The position numbers and the translations under genes were made by a program. From Membranipora membranacea (taxonomy: Eukaryota > Bryozoa > Gymnolaemata > Cheilostomatida > Membraniporidae), in assembly GCA_914767715.1 (NCBI GenBank), contig OU612070.1:9007501-9071500 (forward strand): a stretch of 64,000 bases of DNA. The letters are read 5' to 3'. Positions 13,288 through 26,000 of this stretch are shown here, piece by piece. Every line of letters begins with the position of its first letter. The stretch's first letter is position 1. The notes under the pieces are model-generated. The model saw nothing but the letters and a program-made list of their open reading frames with translations. It was not told where the DNA came from and made no database searches.

Positions 13288-13741
13288 GCAAAAAACAACC
13301 ACTGTTCATATCAAAGTATTCTCATGGCAATGGAACAAAAAACTAAATTTACTCGCACAAGGACATTATAGAATGATATAACCAATTTCAAAGCGTAAAA
13401 CTTGAGAAGGGTCAAGAGTATGTTATCTCCCCTGTCACAGATTAACTTTTACATATCTTTGCTTAAGCTACCTTCTAACAATACTGATTTGTGATATTTT
13501 CTGGAGTAAGTATAGCAGCCTTTTAACTGTCCTAGGCAAACCAGGGCTAGGCTTACTGTAATACTGTTAGCGGATCTTCATTTTAATGTTAATATGTGAC
13601 AGGGGAAACAACATACTCCAGACCAATCTAGATCCTGGGTTTTCGCACTTTGAAATCGGTTATATCATTCAATAAAGTAACTTCACTATTTTTGTTCATT
13701 GCTATGAGAATGCTTTGATATGAACAGTGGTTGATTTTTGC
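13288..13741. mobile_element. Foldback element with about 160-bp arms
   Basis: The left arm (13288-13447) begins GCAAAAAACAACCACTGTTC and the right arm (13583-13741) ends GAACAGTGGTTGATTTTTGC. Homology runs inward through GAATGATATAACC and GTATGTT to CCCCTGTCACA, with scattered mismatches. The spacer is about 135 bp. Long arms without coding sequence fit a foldback-type non-autonomous DNA transposon. Confidence 0.7.
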
Positions 13742-15039
13742 CCTCCTTGTGTGTTGCCGCTGTACCTCATTTGGGCCAATAGGAGGTTGGACATTAAAAC
13801 CTTAAATACAGACTTTGATTCCATAATCAAATCCACCTACACAATCGCTTGACAATGCCCTCTGTCACATGACTGTGAATTTTAAGTATCTAGTTGTCTT
13901 GTCAATCAATGTAAACTCATTCCTGGACCATTAGGTATGAGAAGCATGGCTTTGGTAAATAGCTTAAAAATTTTTAACAACTCAATTACCTCCACCTAAT
14001 AAATATTTTTTCCGAGGATTTTCATTATGCTGGATTTCCGACTGCCCCGTGGCATCCATCTTTGATTGTTTTCATTTGACACCACACAGATGGGAAACAT
14101 TTTTTTGGTAAATTCCTGAAAATTACTATTTTTTCCCACAAACAAAGATGACAAGCTATATCCATGTGACATTCATATGGATTTACTGCTTCCACAATTC
14201 TCTCATTATTTTTTGAGATGAGACCCTAAAATTGAGGGCTCTTCGGTACACCTGAAGCCATAAACCAATGAACTGAAACCTATGACACAGTGATATCATA
14301 GCTTAGAAGCTTAACTATGAATATGAATATTGAACCGCAATACAAATTTTGGGCATGAGATCAAACTTAAAAAAAAGAGTAGATTAACATGGTTTTTGAA
14401 AAGTAGAAGAGTGCAAAGTATCATTAGAAAAGAGCAGATCTACTCTTAAAAGAGAGTTGGTAGACCTGTTTATAATACAGTCATCAATGTTACCCGCATG
14501 AACCAATGAACTGCAGGAGAGGGAGTCCATTGCATGAACCAATAAGACCATGTCATAAAAAATGGCAACTAAATAAAAAACTTCACAACGTTTAATAAAA
14601 TTCAAACTCATTGAGCAATACTGCATGTAAAATGATTTTGTATCATTGAACCATTTAAGCTGCAGTATAAGCTTTAGAAAATGTATTATCTAGATTTTCA
14701 TTACTAATTATTTATAGCGCACATCGGATCTTATTTGCATGTCGACTATTTGGGCACAGTCTGTCTTTCACGGTTTGTTTGGATGCTTTTGGCTCTGATT
14801 TACAGCATGCCAGGTGTGGCGGTCATCTTATCATTACAGACTCAACATAGAGCATCTTGGAGGCAGCCGGCCAAAGCTATTTTGATTGATTAACAAAAGA
14901 TTTACGCTGTCATAGTGTCACAACGACTCCATATGTCCAATAGCGGTTGCAGTTGATAAAATTGCCCTTCAGAATATGATATTATAGAGCGTGACACTTG
15001 CGTCACATGTTAGCTTTTCAAAAAACAATTACTTCCACC

Positions 15040-15069
15040 CACTGATTTATAATTTATTATAAATCAGTG
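15040..15069. repeat. 30-bp palindrome flanked by 8-bp direct repeats
   Basis: CACTGATTTATAA and its complement TTATAAATCAGTG form a perfect hairpin. CTTCCACC occurs one base to the left and immediately to the right, which looks like an 8-bp target duplication. It may be a minimal transposon remnant or an excision scar. Confidence 0.5.
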
Positions 15070-16561
15070 CTTCCACCAGAGGGCAAGAAGCGACTCCTTG
15101 CTTTACAAGCTTCTGCTAAATTTCTGAATTTCTCTGTATGGTAACAATGGCAGGAGGAAACAATTCCTGACACATCAATAGCTTTTTTGCTGTAATCTTG
15201 AATATATATATAAACATGTACATTGCATCAACCATCATCCGAAGATGTTCTCCCTGATATGCAAAAAAAGAGAGAAAAAACAGCAACCGAAAGAAAATCA
15301 AGGGAGCAAAAACTCAATTCAATGAAAACAAATGGTTTGACAATGTAAATTTTATAATGTATGTTTGGTTGCTGATGAACAAAGATGTTGATAAAATATA
15401 GCAATACTAGCTGCAGGACTAAAAACTTTGGAGGACGCTGCTATTACTTTTTCAAAACATTTCATATATCCCACATATCTTTATTTTGCTATCAAGTATG
15501 ATGAACAACGGGGCCCAGCATTCTAAAGATTGAAGTTTTTATATGTAAAAGGCTTATGACATTTTGAAGACTACCTTCTGAGAAGATAAAAAATAGCAGT
15601 TTACATGAAGGGAACACCAATAATAGCAACGTCACGTCACGTAAATAAAATTCCTTGTTATTATTTGAGTATAGGGACATTCTTGACCATTGGTGAGTCA
15701 ATATCGGTAACCAATAAGATTATTGTCATAATAATTATGATTTGTTGGGAAAAGATGAATTTATTGTGAAATATGTGGTAGAAGTGATAGTACTCCGGTT
15801 ATTGTCAAGCCAATTTGTAGCAATGATAGTGATCGATCGGTCAGTTGACCAATTCTATATTTAAACCTGCAGCTTTGACGCAAACCGGCCAGCCATCAAA
15901 TAGTTCCTCATACGTCTGGAGAATCCGAATATCTGCATGATGAGGAAGTTTCCTTGAGCTCCGAGATTTTATGAGGTCTCATTGCCCTTTTCTATGAGGA
16001 AGAGAACTAGTGAAGGGCCGAGTGTCAGCGGTTGGCAGTTCTTAATAAATTATATTAGCAAATAAACTATGCAGAAATGAACCTATTTAATTTTTAATTG
16101 TTTGGTGAAGAATTATGTGTGGTGAATTAAAACCTGATTCCTCCGGATCTGGCTATAAGTGGATTTATGCAATTTGAGTATTGAATTGATGCTTTGCAAC
16201 CATAAACTCAATAATAAATTATTATCATAAATTATTATTAGGTCTATATTTGCAACTAAGTTTCTTGCAATGAAGTTCTTTTTCAACCTTGAAACTCTTC
16301 TATTTAAATAAAATAATTAATAAGAATAACTGTTTCTGTACCAAAATTACCAATACGCATCATACCCATTCTCCCTGCTGTCGCTCAAATTCAAAAAATA
16401 TCTGGCTCTGGAGTTGCCTTATGCTGCTTCCACATGTTTTTTGCGCTCTGTTGATTTCATAATGTTGCATCGTATTACGAATGGTAATTAAGCTGTAAGC
16501 CCTGCCCACCAGCACCCAACTGTCAATCAAGCGCTTTCGCCTGCTCATAATGCCTACGTCC

Positions 16562-16577
16562 ATTGGTCATTCATTGG
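16562..16577. promoter_or_regulatory. Paired inverted CCAAT boxes upstream of BCL11
   Basis: Two ATTGG motifs (16562-16566 and 16573-16577), 11 bp apart start to start, lie about 470 bp before the BCL11 start codon. Such NF-Y-type sites are common in animal promoters. That this is the BCL11 core promoter is inference from position. Confidence 0.3.
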
Positions 16578-16614
16578 TTAGTGTGTCAACTAGACTGTAG
16601 TGCAGTTAGTGGCT

Positions 16615-17055
16615 ATGAGGCGGCCTGCGGGTACCGCCGCTCCTGGACATAAGGGTCTAATTTTAGAATTCTCAGGCTATCGTTATCCGAGTTTTTTCGA
16701 TTGGATGTACTATTATGAGAGATTGACTTTGGCGGTAAGAGAAGAGCTTGCAGTCCATTTCCTGTCCGCTGTATCTGAAGGCGACCTTGGTGCTAAGATT
16801 ACTACCATCATCGTCCTGCTTAGAAGCGAAGCTACCTGGCTGTCGCTAACACTACGACTGTACTCTACCGGATCTGTTGGGATTATAATTACACAACTTG
16901 CTCTCCCGCCTAGCTGCCTGCTGGGCTTGCTGCTGAGTTATTATGATGTACTATTAGGACCCAATGTATTTTCAGCGGCAATCCAATTTGGTCAGTTTCA
17001 CTCAACAGCCCTGGTCTGCCACCATCAAATGGAAGGATCGCGTTATGTCACGTAG
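16615..17055 (+). other. Possible upstream ORF overlapping the BCL11 start
   Basis: An ATG-initiated frame of about 146 codons opens at 16615 and stops at 17055, 11 bases past the A of the BCL11 ATG, in a different frame. I recognise no family in the product. If the 5' UTR is unspliced here, it would act as an overlapping uORF; it may equally be chance. Confidence 0.2.
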
Positions 17056-20000
17056 AAAACAAGAAAAACCAAAACATCTGTTGAGCAGTACAGAGGTACA
17101 GTCACTGCCATCTTCAGTATGTGAAGAGGAGGGGCAGAAGAATGCTGCCAGTGAGGACGACAGCGATGTCACCCTGTTAGTAGAATCATCTAATGTTACA
17201 GCAGAGGCTGGTGAATTAGGCCTTAGCTCACCACGGCATACAGGTTTGTCTCGTTACTAATTACCTTGCACTGCTTCATAAGAACATACTTTTTTATTTG
17301 TGGCCCTGATGTATGTTGTGCTTTTTCATGGTTTATAGAAACCATTGCCCAATAGATTGATTCTTGTTTTTATATTATGAATACATTCCCTCGATTATAA
17401 AAAAATTATTCTATACCTATCAACTGTTTCACAGCTAGTCGATGAGTCTTGAATCATTCTTTGAAGTGTACATCGTTTGATGTTATTAGGCCATGCTTGA
17501 GCTCTAACACCTAAAACTAGCTATATGCTGCGAAATACGATCCAATTCATGAGGGTATATAGCGCTGTTTTCTGAGTTTAAACTGAGTTTTTAACGATGA
17601 CATTTTCACCACAAAGGAAACTGAGATTGTCAGATGGCGTTTAAAATTTGGCCAGAGTTCAATGCACATACCACCAATCAAAATGGCGCCTCACTGCATA
17701 TTTTCAAATATAGTTGGCTTGCCCGCTGTCTAATGTAACTGTTTGTATCCCTGCTAGTGCGGGGAAGGTAACATGGCCGTATGTAAAGTAGTACAAAAGT
17801 GTACGACTTTTGAGAAGGCTGTGCGAATCACTTGACTAAATAACATTGACCAAAAATAAACGATATTGAAACGTTATTGGCAAAGGTCAAATCTTTTTAT
17901 CACGGCTTGATCGATTCTACATGCATATTTATTATTTCTTATACGGCACTTAGAAAAGTCAGGTCATATAACACAAAGGAAATTATTGTTTTTTTACACT
18001 ACTTGCCCTAAAGCTGCATATTGCGTTATATTTAACTATGTAAGTTATTTAGAAATTGCATTTTCTTGAAAGTAAATTTGAAATCCCTATCATGCACCGC
18101 AATCGCAAGCCTAGATCTTGTATGTTCTGAAATAGGTTTCACTGCCAAGGTTTAGGTCAGTTTTTTACCACATAATCCCCCCCCCCCGTTTTCAGATTAG
18201 ATACTTAAAGGGCAACCAAGGTTTCGCAGCAATGCATTAGTGGGTAATAAATAATGTGCTAGGCAGCATCAGCTTTGTGCATGACGGGCGCAAAACTCAA
18301 AGTAGTTGCTGACTCTAAGCTGGGTAAAACCTCAGTTTAGGGGAGGGTCCAAGACATTGCTGTAATAATGATAGAGCACAGGCATAATAACAACAGGAAC
18401 AGGAAACTGCTCTGTGGTATTCTATTTTAGCTGAGTTTGAGTACCTGATAGATGAATTGTTTCACAAGAATTCTGACTGAATAATAATCAGAATTAGATT
18501 TTGTCTTTTTCCCGATGCAGAAGGTGCAATCTGCTATCGATCGATGAGACCTTGTTTGAAACCTTGGTTGCCCTTTAAAGCTCAACAGTTTTAGCCAGTG
18601 TTTGCAGTTTTGGTGATATATTGCTCACCTCATTTGAATCAACTATCAAGGGTGCCGCCTTAAAGGCAACAGGAAACATTGTGGCCTATATCCCCACATT
18701 GAGTGTCTTAAAAACTGCTGGAAAGGGTAATCTCCTTTGCTAGGAATCGACCCTCTCTCTCCACCCTATGATTGCTAAAAAACTCATCTCCTAATCCGTA
18801 GCCATAATTAGTATACATATTTTTTTGTCAAGAAATAAATGGCCACCTCCACCTACACCTGGTGTGGGCATCAATGTGGGTGTGATTAGCATAAAGCATA
18901 GAGAGAAAATAACTTTTGATCTTTTTGTTCTCACCTCCTGTTTTCTGATGTGAGGTATGTCCTAAGCAGGCAGCGGTCACCTATGTGAAAGGTACCTTAA
19001 ATGTAGTCTATATTTCTTTATCAGTAGCGCTGTTAGCGTGTAAGCTCACCTCTAACTCACCTTCTGTTATCAGTCTATTTGTTTACCCATGTACACAAGA
19101 AAAGCTGTTTGGGGAAGCAGTGACCATTGTCGGCCATATTTGTACTTTAACTTTGAGTCATAAATTCACGAAACAAAGAGAGTGAAAATTAGTCAAGTCC
19201 GATTCAATGTACTGGGCGCTTTTTCTGTGCATGAGATTTAAGCTTGATGATGTTGAAGTTGTTTTTTGGAAAAAATGCCCCAGGCTTAATGTGACTCATA
19301 AGGCCAGGATATACATCAAGTAAAAGAATGCGGACAGAGGTAAAGTAGCTGTTTTCAGGTCACCTCCCCACAACACGACCTGGATGGCTTTGGTGATGTC
19401 CGCTTTGGCTCTTAATAACACAAAAACAGTTTTCATCAATTTTGGATTCTTCAAAAATATAATGCGATGGGTGGTACGATATTTTTTCATTTTTTGCATG
19501 TGGTTATTTATGCCATTGATAAAAGGTCGCGAGTACATCCGGGTGTGTGAGGTAGGCCTCCACAAAAACGACCTGTACTTTTAGTGATTAAGCCGAACTA
19601 GGGGTCCATTGAATATCTTCAACAAATTAGCTCCAACCCTGGAAAATAGCTTTTTTTTGGCCTTTAAAAAATGCCGGATTTGCATCACAATGAGAATATA
19701 CAATGGATTGAGATAATAATTTATGGTAACATAAAACATTTCCATATAGAAAGTCTTACATAATAATTAAGTACAAATAAATTTGTTTATCGCTGTTCAT
19801 CAGATAGCCTTTTACTTTTGTACTCTTGTAGAAGAAACTGATGAGAAATTTTTGCTTCAGTCACCGATGGAGACAACTTCGGAGGCAAACGATTGTAAGG
19901 ATGCAGCCGGCAGAAAGGCGGATAAGGAAGATAAACTTGTTTGCGGGAGGTGTGAAGCTCAATTCCCTATCGGTCAGATTCAACTTTTCATACAGCACAA

Positions 20001-23000
20001 ACAAGAGCAGTGTCTCAACAACCTAACTGAACCAGCTCTGTCAGAGCTGAGGCAGCTGAGCAGAGCTGCAGAAGCATCACCTAGTGATACATATCAACAA
20101 TATCGCCATGATCGCACAAACCGACCTTCAGAATCTCAAGGTGAGCTAATCATTAGGCTCAACCATAATTACAGGCAGTAACAGTGGAGTTTGGCCTCAA
20201 GAATTCATGACATATGATATCTTCGCTGATTGATGATAGCAAAGCCAACCTCAAATCATCAAATTCTCAAAAAATTGGCCAAATTATGCACATTAGATTC
20301 GACCATTATTTAACTTTAAAGTTTTAGTAGAGGGCCTATTCCATTACAATAAGAGAATCGTGAGATTAGGGTGGATTGTGAGCGAGACAACGGGTTTGGC
20401 AAATAAAACTATGTTGTGAAGTTGTCGAGCTCAGATACATCACTTAGGAGCTCACTTTTGAGTTTTGACTAAGAAGACACTAGGACTAGGAGCTCACTTT
20501 TGACTAAGAACAGTAAAGTATGAGTACCTAGCCTTGTCACGCGGCTGCGTGACAAGGCTTATGTGTACCCATTTACCTGCTTCAGCATTGCTAACAGTGA
20601 AAAAATGTTATGAAACCCCTCAAACTCATGGCAAATGAGAAGTTGAATATCTCGTGTGACAAGGTGACATAGGCGTTGACAGCTGGTTGATCAGTTTGGG
20701 TGGATGAGAAAGCACAATATCTGCCAACTGGTCACCCTATACAAGGGTGGCTTAGTGGTCAACATGGGCAATTATGGGCTGATTGTTGTTGGAAAGTTGC
20801 GCTTTATACACTTTTAGATCAGGACATATAAAGTCTTGACCAGTGGAAAACTATATTAAATGTAAATGAATTGTAAATAAATAATGAAATAAATCCGGCA
20901 CTGAAAATTCAGAAGGCGTATTTTATGTATTTTGGTGATCAAAACTTTATTTGTGACTGCATTGGTAAAGTTGCATAGCATACCACTAAGATTGGGTGAT
21001 AGATCATAACCATGGGACTTTTCCATCCCTAAAACCCCATTCTTGGTAATAAGCAATCAACATTACCACTTCCCATTTTGCTATTGATATAGCTTAGCAA
21101 GAGGCGATAAATTAAATAGCCCACTATGCTGGCGCTAGCTTAGACTGGAGTTGTGGTCTGAGGAGTGCGTTACGGTCATTCTTTCTCATTAAATGCACAC
21201 AGCCCTTATAACATTTTCACAAGGACGCTTATGAATACATAGTGTTGTTGACCTCGTGTCGCCAACGTGGCGCTCAAAGAGACTTTGTGGAAACAGCGTT
21301 GACCGCTCCGATAGAAAAAAGGGGTTTTTTTTTAGACAGCATCGCCAGTCATGAGTGACAGTTCCAGTGTCTGTAAGTGAAGCAATGATAATGGAAAAGG
21401 ACTTTATAGTAAGGAAGTAAACTAGCTGTTGTTTTCTACTCATCTTACAATGTGCTAATACTAATAATAAATGATATTGCTTATCAAAGACCAAGTACCA
21501 TGACTATGCGGTTGAGTTATGTTAACTAGATAACATGCAGGCCTGGGGAAACTAGGAAGAATTGCAACCACAGATATGTTCTAGGGGTAGATTGAAGGGA
21601 AGTAAGAGAGGAAATCAATCTCTCAACCTCTACAGTATCTGACATCATCATGTAGCAGTCTCGGCTCATATTAAGCGGTAGCCACACATGAAATCTTAAG
21701 CCTAAAGAACTCACCACCCCTTCAAAATAGTATACAGCTTCCATCTACCACAAACACATACCACAAACGTTTGGACGGTAGTAAACACTATCTAGTTTGT
21801 TGAAGTATGTTAATTTCTCATGGTAGTGATGGCTGGTGGAGATCTGGCTGCATGTACATGTGGAGCAGCTGCGCGAATAGAAATCAGGCACTCCGGCGTC
21901 CAGGTCAATGACATCTTGATGACTCATCTGTTTTGCTACAAATTTTAAGTGTATTTATTAGACAAGTTAACCTTGCGACATTTAATCTGATTTGAAATCG
22001 CCAAAAGGTCAAACTTACAGTTTTTATTCCTGGTCTGTTGTCCTTGAACACAAGATATAGGGATGGCAATGGGCCGGATATAGCACCATAACAATGGGCT
22101 CGTGGAATAGGCTTAGAGCCTGCTTGCGATGCCGGTTTTTTAACGGATCATTAAACTGTTGACTGAACATTGTATCAGTGACAGTGTTTAGTATGTTTGA
22201 TTGTATGGCTAGTGTTGGTGCCTAGATTATCTCACAAACAACAAGTTCAGCTGCCAAGGCCCAAATTATTCAGCATAAAATCTGCAATACACCATTCCTG
22301 CACCCAAGGGCTACATTATACATGTTACGCAAGGTATGGTGTAAACTGATCTAATTCAAACCCCCATTCTAATGAGAATGTGGTAGCAGTGCACTTGAAT
22401 GCGGTTTTGGCCAAACAGTGACCGTTTCCTTTACCACACTCCAGCCATGAACAGACCAGATTGTTTTTTGTCCCAGCCGTATCACAAAGGGATCATGTCC
22501 ATCAGTGCATCTGCAGGCCATGTTATACTCCACTTCCAGCTTTGTGGTAAATTAAATTCAGGATTTAGAATTGGTGTGGTTTATAATGGGGTAATGTTGG
22601 CAATACTGTTTGTATAAAAATTCAATTCCTTTTTTTGTTGACCACTTGCCCTGCCATCAATCCTACTTGTTGACCTTTCTTTATGTTCACTTACGTAAAT
22701 AATGGACAATCAGCCCTAAGGGAACGTGATATCATGTAACATCATTCAGGAATACCGATCTTGAATTAGAGGTCCTTTTTTTATTTTAGAAATGTTGTAA
22801 TGAATTAAGCAAAGTGGCCACAGGCAATCATGAATATTAATGAATAAACCAGATTGTATTTGTTACATAATGACCTGGCAAAAGGCCAGGCAAAGACAAA
22901 GGAAGAGTTTTTTTGCATTTCCCATTCCGAAATAACTCAATGTCATGAACATTACTAATACTGGCCACACGTATTCATAAAGCCCACCCAGTGTGAAAAA

Positions 23001-26000
23001 GTTTCCTACGCACACCTAAAAATGTTTCAGCTTGTGCACATGAATTACAATGGCCGATACAAGGTCAATGCATCTTTATAAAAAAGAACATCATGTGAGG
23101 CCCTCGAGCTACAGTTATCGAGTTCTTGTGTGGAATTGATTATTTGTTGCGCATGATAACCTTGCATCAAGGGCACTTCGTTAGAATGCCACAAATATCA
23201 ACACTAAGTGCTTGGATTGACCAGTAACTGGTACACAAAATACCTCAAATAACCACACAGGCATTTAAAATAGAGTTTTAATTAACTTTGTTTCATGGCC
23301 GCTACTCGATCTTTGGATATTATCAAATGTATAAAACAGAACTCGGAAATCCGCAAGAGACTAGATCAAAACTAACTCTTTGTTGCAAAATATTGGCTAC
23401 GTCAAGTAGATGTATGATTTCATTCATGAATAATATGCTCGATTGCTTCACGCAGAGTTCATGTCTTATCGGAGAGCGTAACTCCTCGATGCTACCAAAA
23501 TAATAACTATCACACCTGATTTATCTAATGGCTGGTGCACATTGTCCCAGACGACCATCCCAGATAGCCATCCCAGACAATGTGAACATGAAAATGACAC
23601 AATCCGAGACTGTCTGGCACCGTCTGGGATGGTATCTGGAAAGATCGTAAGCGTCAAACTTTCCCGATGCTGTCCCAGACCGATGCTGTCCCAGACGGAC
23701 CCAGACTAATTTTGCATCTGGGTGCTATGTGAACCAGACATTATTATTATTACAATTATAAACGGGTTTTGCTATAGCTTGAGTCATTAAAACTTCCCTA
23801 TGCTTGGGTCATTAAGACTTCCAGATGCTTGAAGAAGATGCCGGCTTTGGTGTCATAATAATATGCACAAAGTTCCACATGGAATTAGAAGGTCAATAAT
23901 CTGAAGTGAAGTACTTATTTTTTCTGTTATTTTTTTGGTAAATTTCCAAATAGTTTTGAGTCAATTCTTGGACTGATGACGATGATGTGCAAGTTTCTAG
24001 TTTATATTAATATGGTACTAGAGCAAAGCTTACAGCCCAAATTAATTAGTAAATACCATATATGTTTTTTTCCTTAATGTTTATGGTTGCCCATAACAAA
24101 GTTCCAAGTAAACCACCACTTCCTCACAATCACTCAAGAATTATGTCGAGAGCGCTTTAATGGCTTTGGAATTTGTGAGATTAGGCCAGACATTATGGTT
24201 TTAAAGGGGCCTCTATAGACAAAATATAATTCGCCTAATATTGCTTATTTTTGAGTTTGCTTACAAGGGGCCATTTGATTTACCACAAAGATGTGATGGA
24301 AATAATTCTATGCTGGTAAATCTGGATTATTTTTATACTAAAAAAGCTAATTTAAACGCTTATTGGAGAGATCCATCATCATCCGTCGGAAGATGCAAGG
24401 ACAAATCTAAGATATAAACCAGGCGCTTTTGTGATTCTTGTTATAAGCAATTGGGTATTGTGGCTTTCGTCCCCGGCTAATCAACAAATCAACAAATGCT
24501 TTTGTGACAGAATCTCTGCAGAAAATGATTTATGAGCGTATTGACCAATTGAGACGGCTCTGTGTAGCCAAAAGTGTCGGACAACCCCCACAAAGCCGGT
24601 AAAAAATACTTAAAAAGCACAGATTACATTACAATGACTTTATTCCAAGCTATATATTACAATAAGAGTACAAAAATTCTAGATAATTTCACGTTTCACA
24701 TTTTTGTGCAAACTGGCAAATTCGCTTGACAAAAGAGAAGATCTTTGCTGCTAACAAAGCTGAAAAGAAAAAAAAGAGGGAGACAACTGCCAGGCTGATA
24801 CTTCAAAGTGTTTGTGCAATGTGTTTATACCAATATTGTTCAAAGTGTTACTATTGCCTGCATTCTAACCATGTATAATTATCTCTGTGGGTTGAGGTGA
24901 CCAGTAGTTCATACTTGCGTGTTTGTGAGTGGTCATCCACCGGTAGACATACACCGCCACCGCTAATTAAAGATGCCAATCATAGTATCACTTCTATCAA
25001 CACCTTTTTGAGCGCTTCAAAGCAAAACCAAGCTTTCAATTCTCGCATTCAATGAGTTGTTTTCTTTTAACCAACCGCCTTCCCCACAACCCCAATCAGC
25101 CTTGTACTCAATATCAGCGGGAAACCATTAAATTTCTCATAAAATCCCAAACTGACCAGTATCCACTGAGCTATGGTAAAAAGTGATCATTTCTGGGGTT
25201 TTCATACTCAGCATTACCCATTCATATTCCGATTTTGACCACAGTATCTCCTAAGCTGTATAAATCTGTCACATAATAAATATGTAACATACTACGCAAC
25301 TTACACAGATAGTTATTTCTGTGAACTTTGGTGTTTCTCAGGATAAAATACAGGTTTCTCCTCAGACGACTATTGCGATAGCGATTTCAGCCATTGCTCT
25401 GAAAATAACATTCAAACGAAAATAAACAGGACCGAAAACAAGGCATGAAATTTCTGTACTTGGTCAGACAAGCTTTTATGTCTGATGACTATTGTTTGAT
25501 TAGTATGTATTGTGATTGACCTGAGGGCCACCTGCCCCGGGCCACTCCTGAGGGACTGTTTATCGGCATCAACATTGTCATGTGAAAGCCGCCTTTGACA
25601 ACAGCCGCCTTAAAGGGGCGGATAGATGGTTACCGCTGACTTCTAACATCTTTTTGCTTTGGTAATCTGATTTCTGCATCCCGAACTGATAACGATGCAG
25701 TGCTTCTGAAATCAAGGCAAGATAACAAATACTTGACCACCTCAAACTTTGATCATGTCTTGTTGTTCATTCATGAGGGGGAAGTATTTTACACTACGCC
25801 TCTGCCGCTTGCGTCGGAAACAAACAAATAGCCTGAAGCGTCTGATTTCAGTTTCACCTATAGTTACTGTGACCTTGGGACAGTGGCGCTAAGCTTTGAC
25901 AATGACCATTATTCTTAAATGAGGTCAGGAAAATTACTACGCATAACAAGGGTAAATAGTTGTGTGGGGGTGCAAGTGGTGCAGTGGCAAGACGACTCTG

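Larger units (their letters stand above)
11290..16561. other. Intergenic region between head-to-head ANAPC1 and BCL11
   Basis: Upstream DNA of both genes. I found no coding exon. It holds a short tandem repeat (12629-12676), two inverted-repeat elements (13056-13160 and 13288-13741) and a 30-bp palindrome (15040-15069). Untranslated first exons and promoters of ANAPC1 probably lie just right of 11290, but no clear signal could be singled out. Confidence 0.5.
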
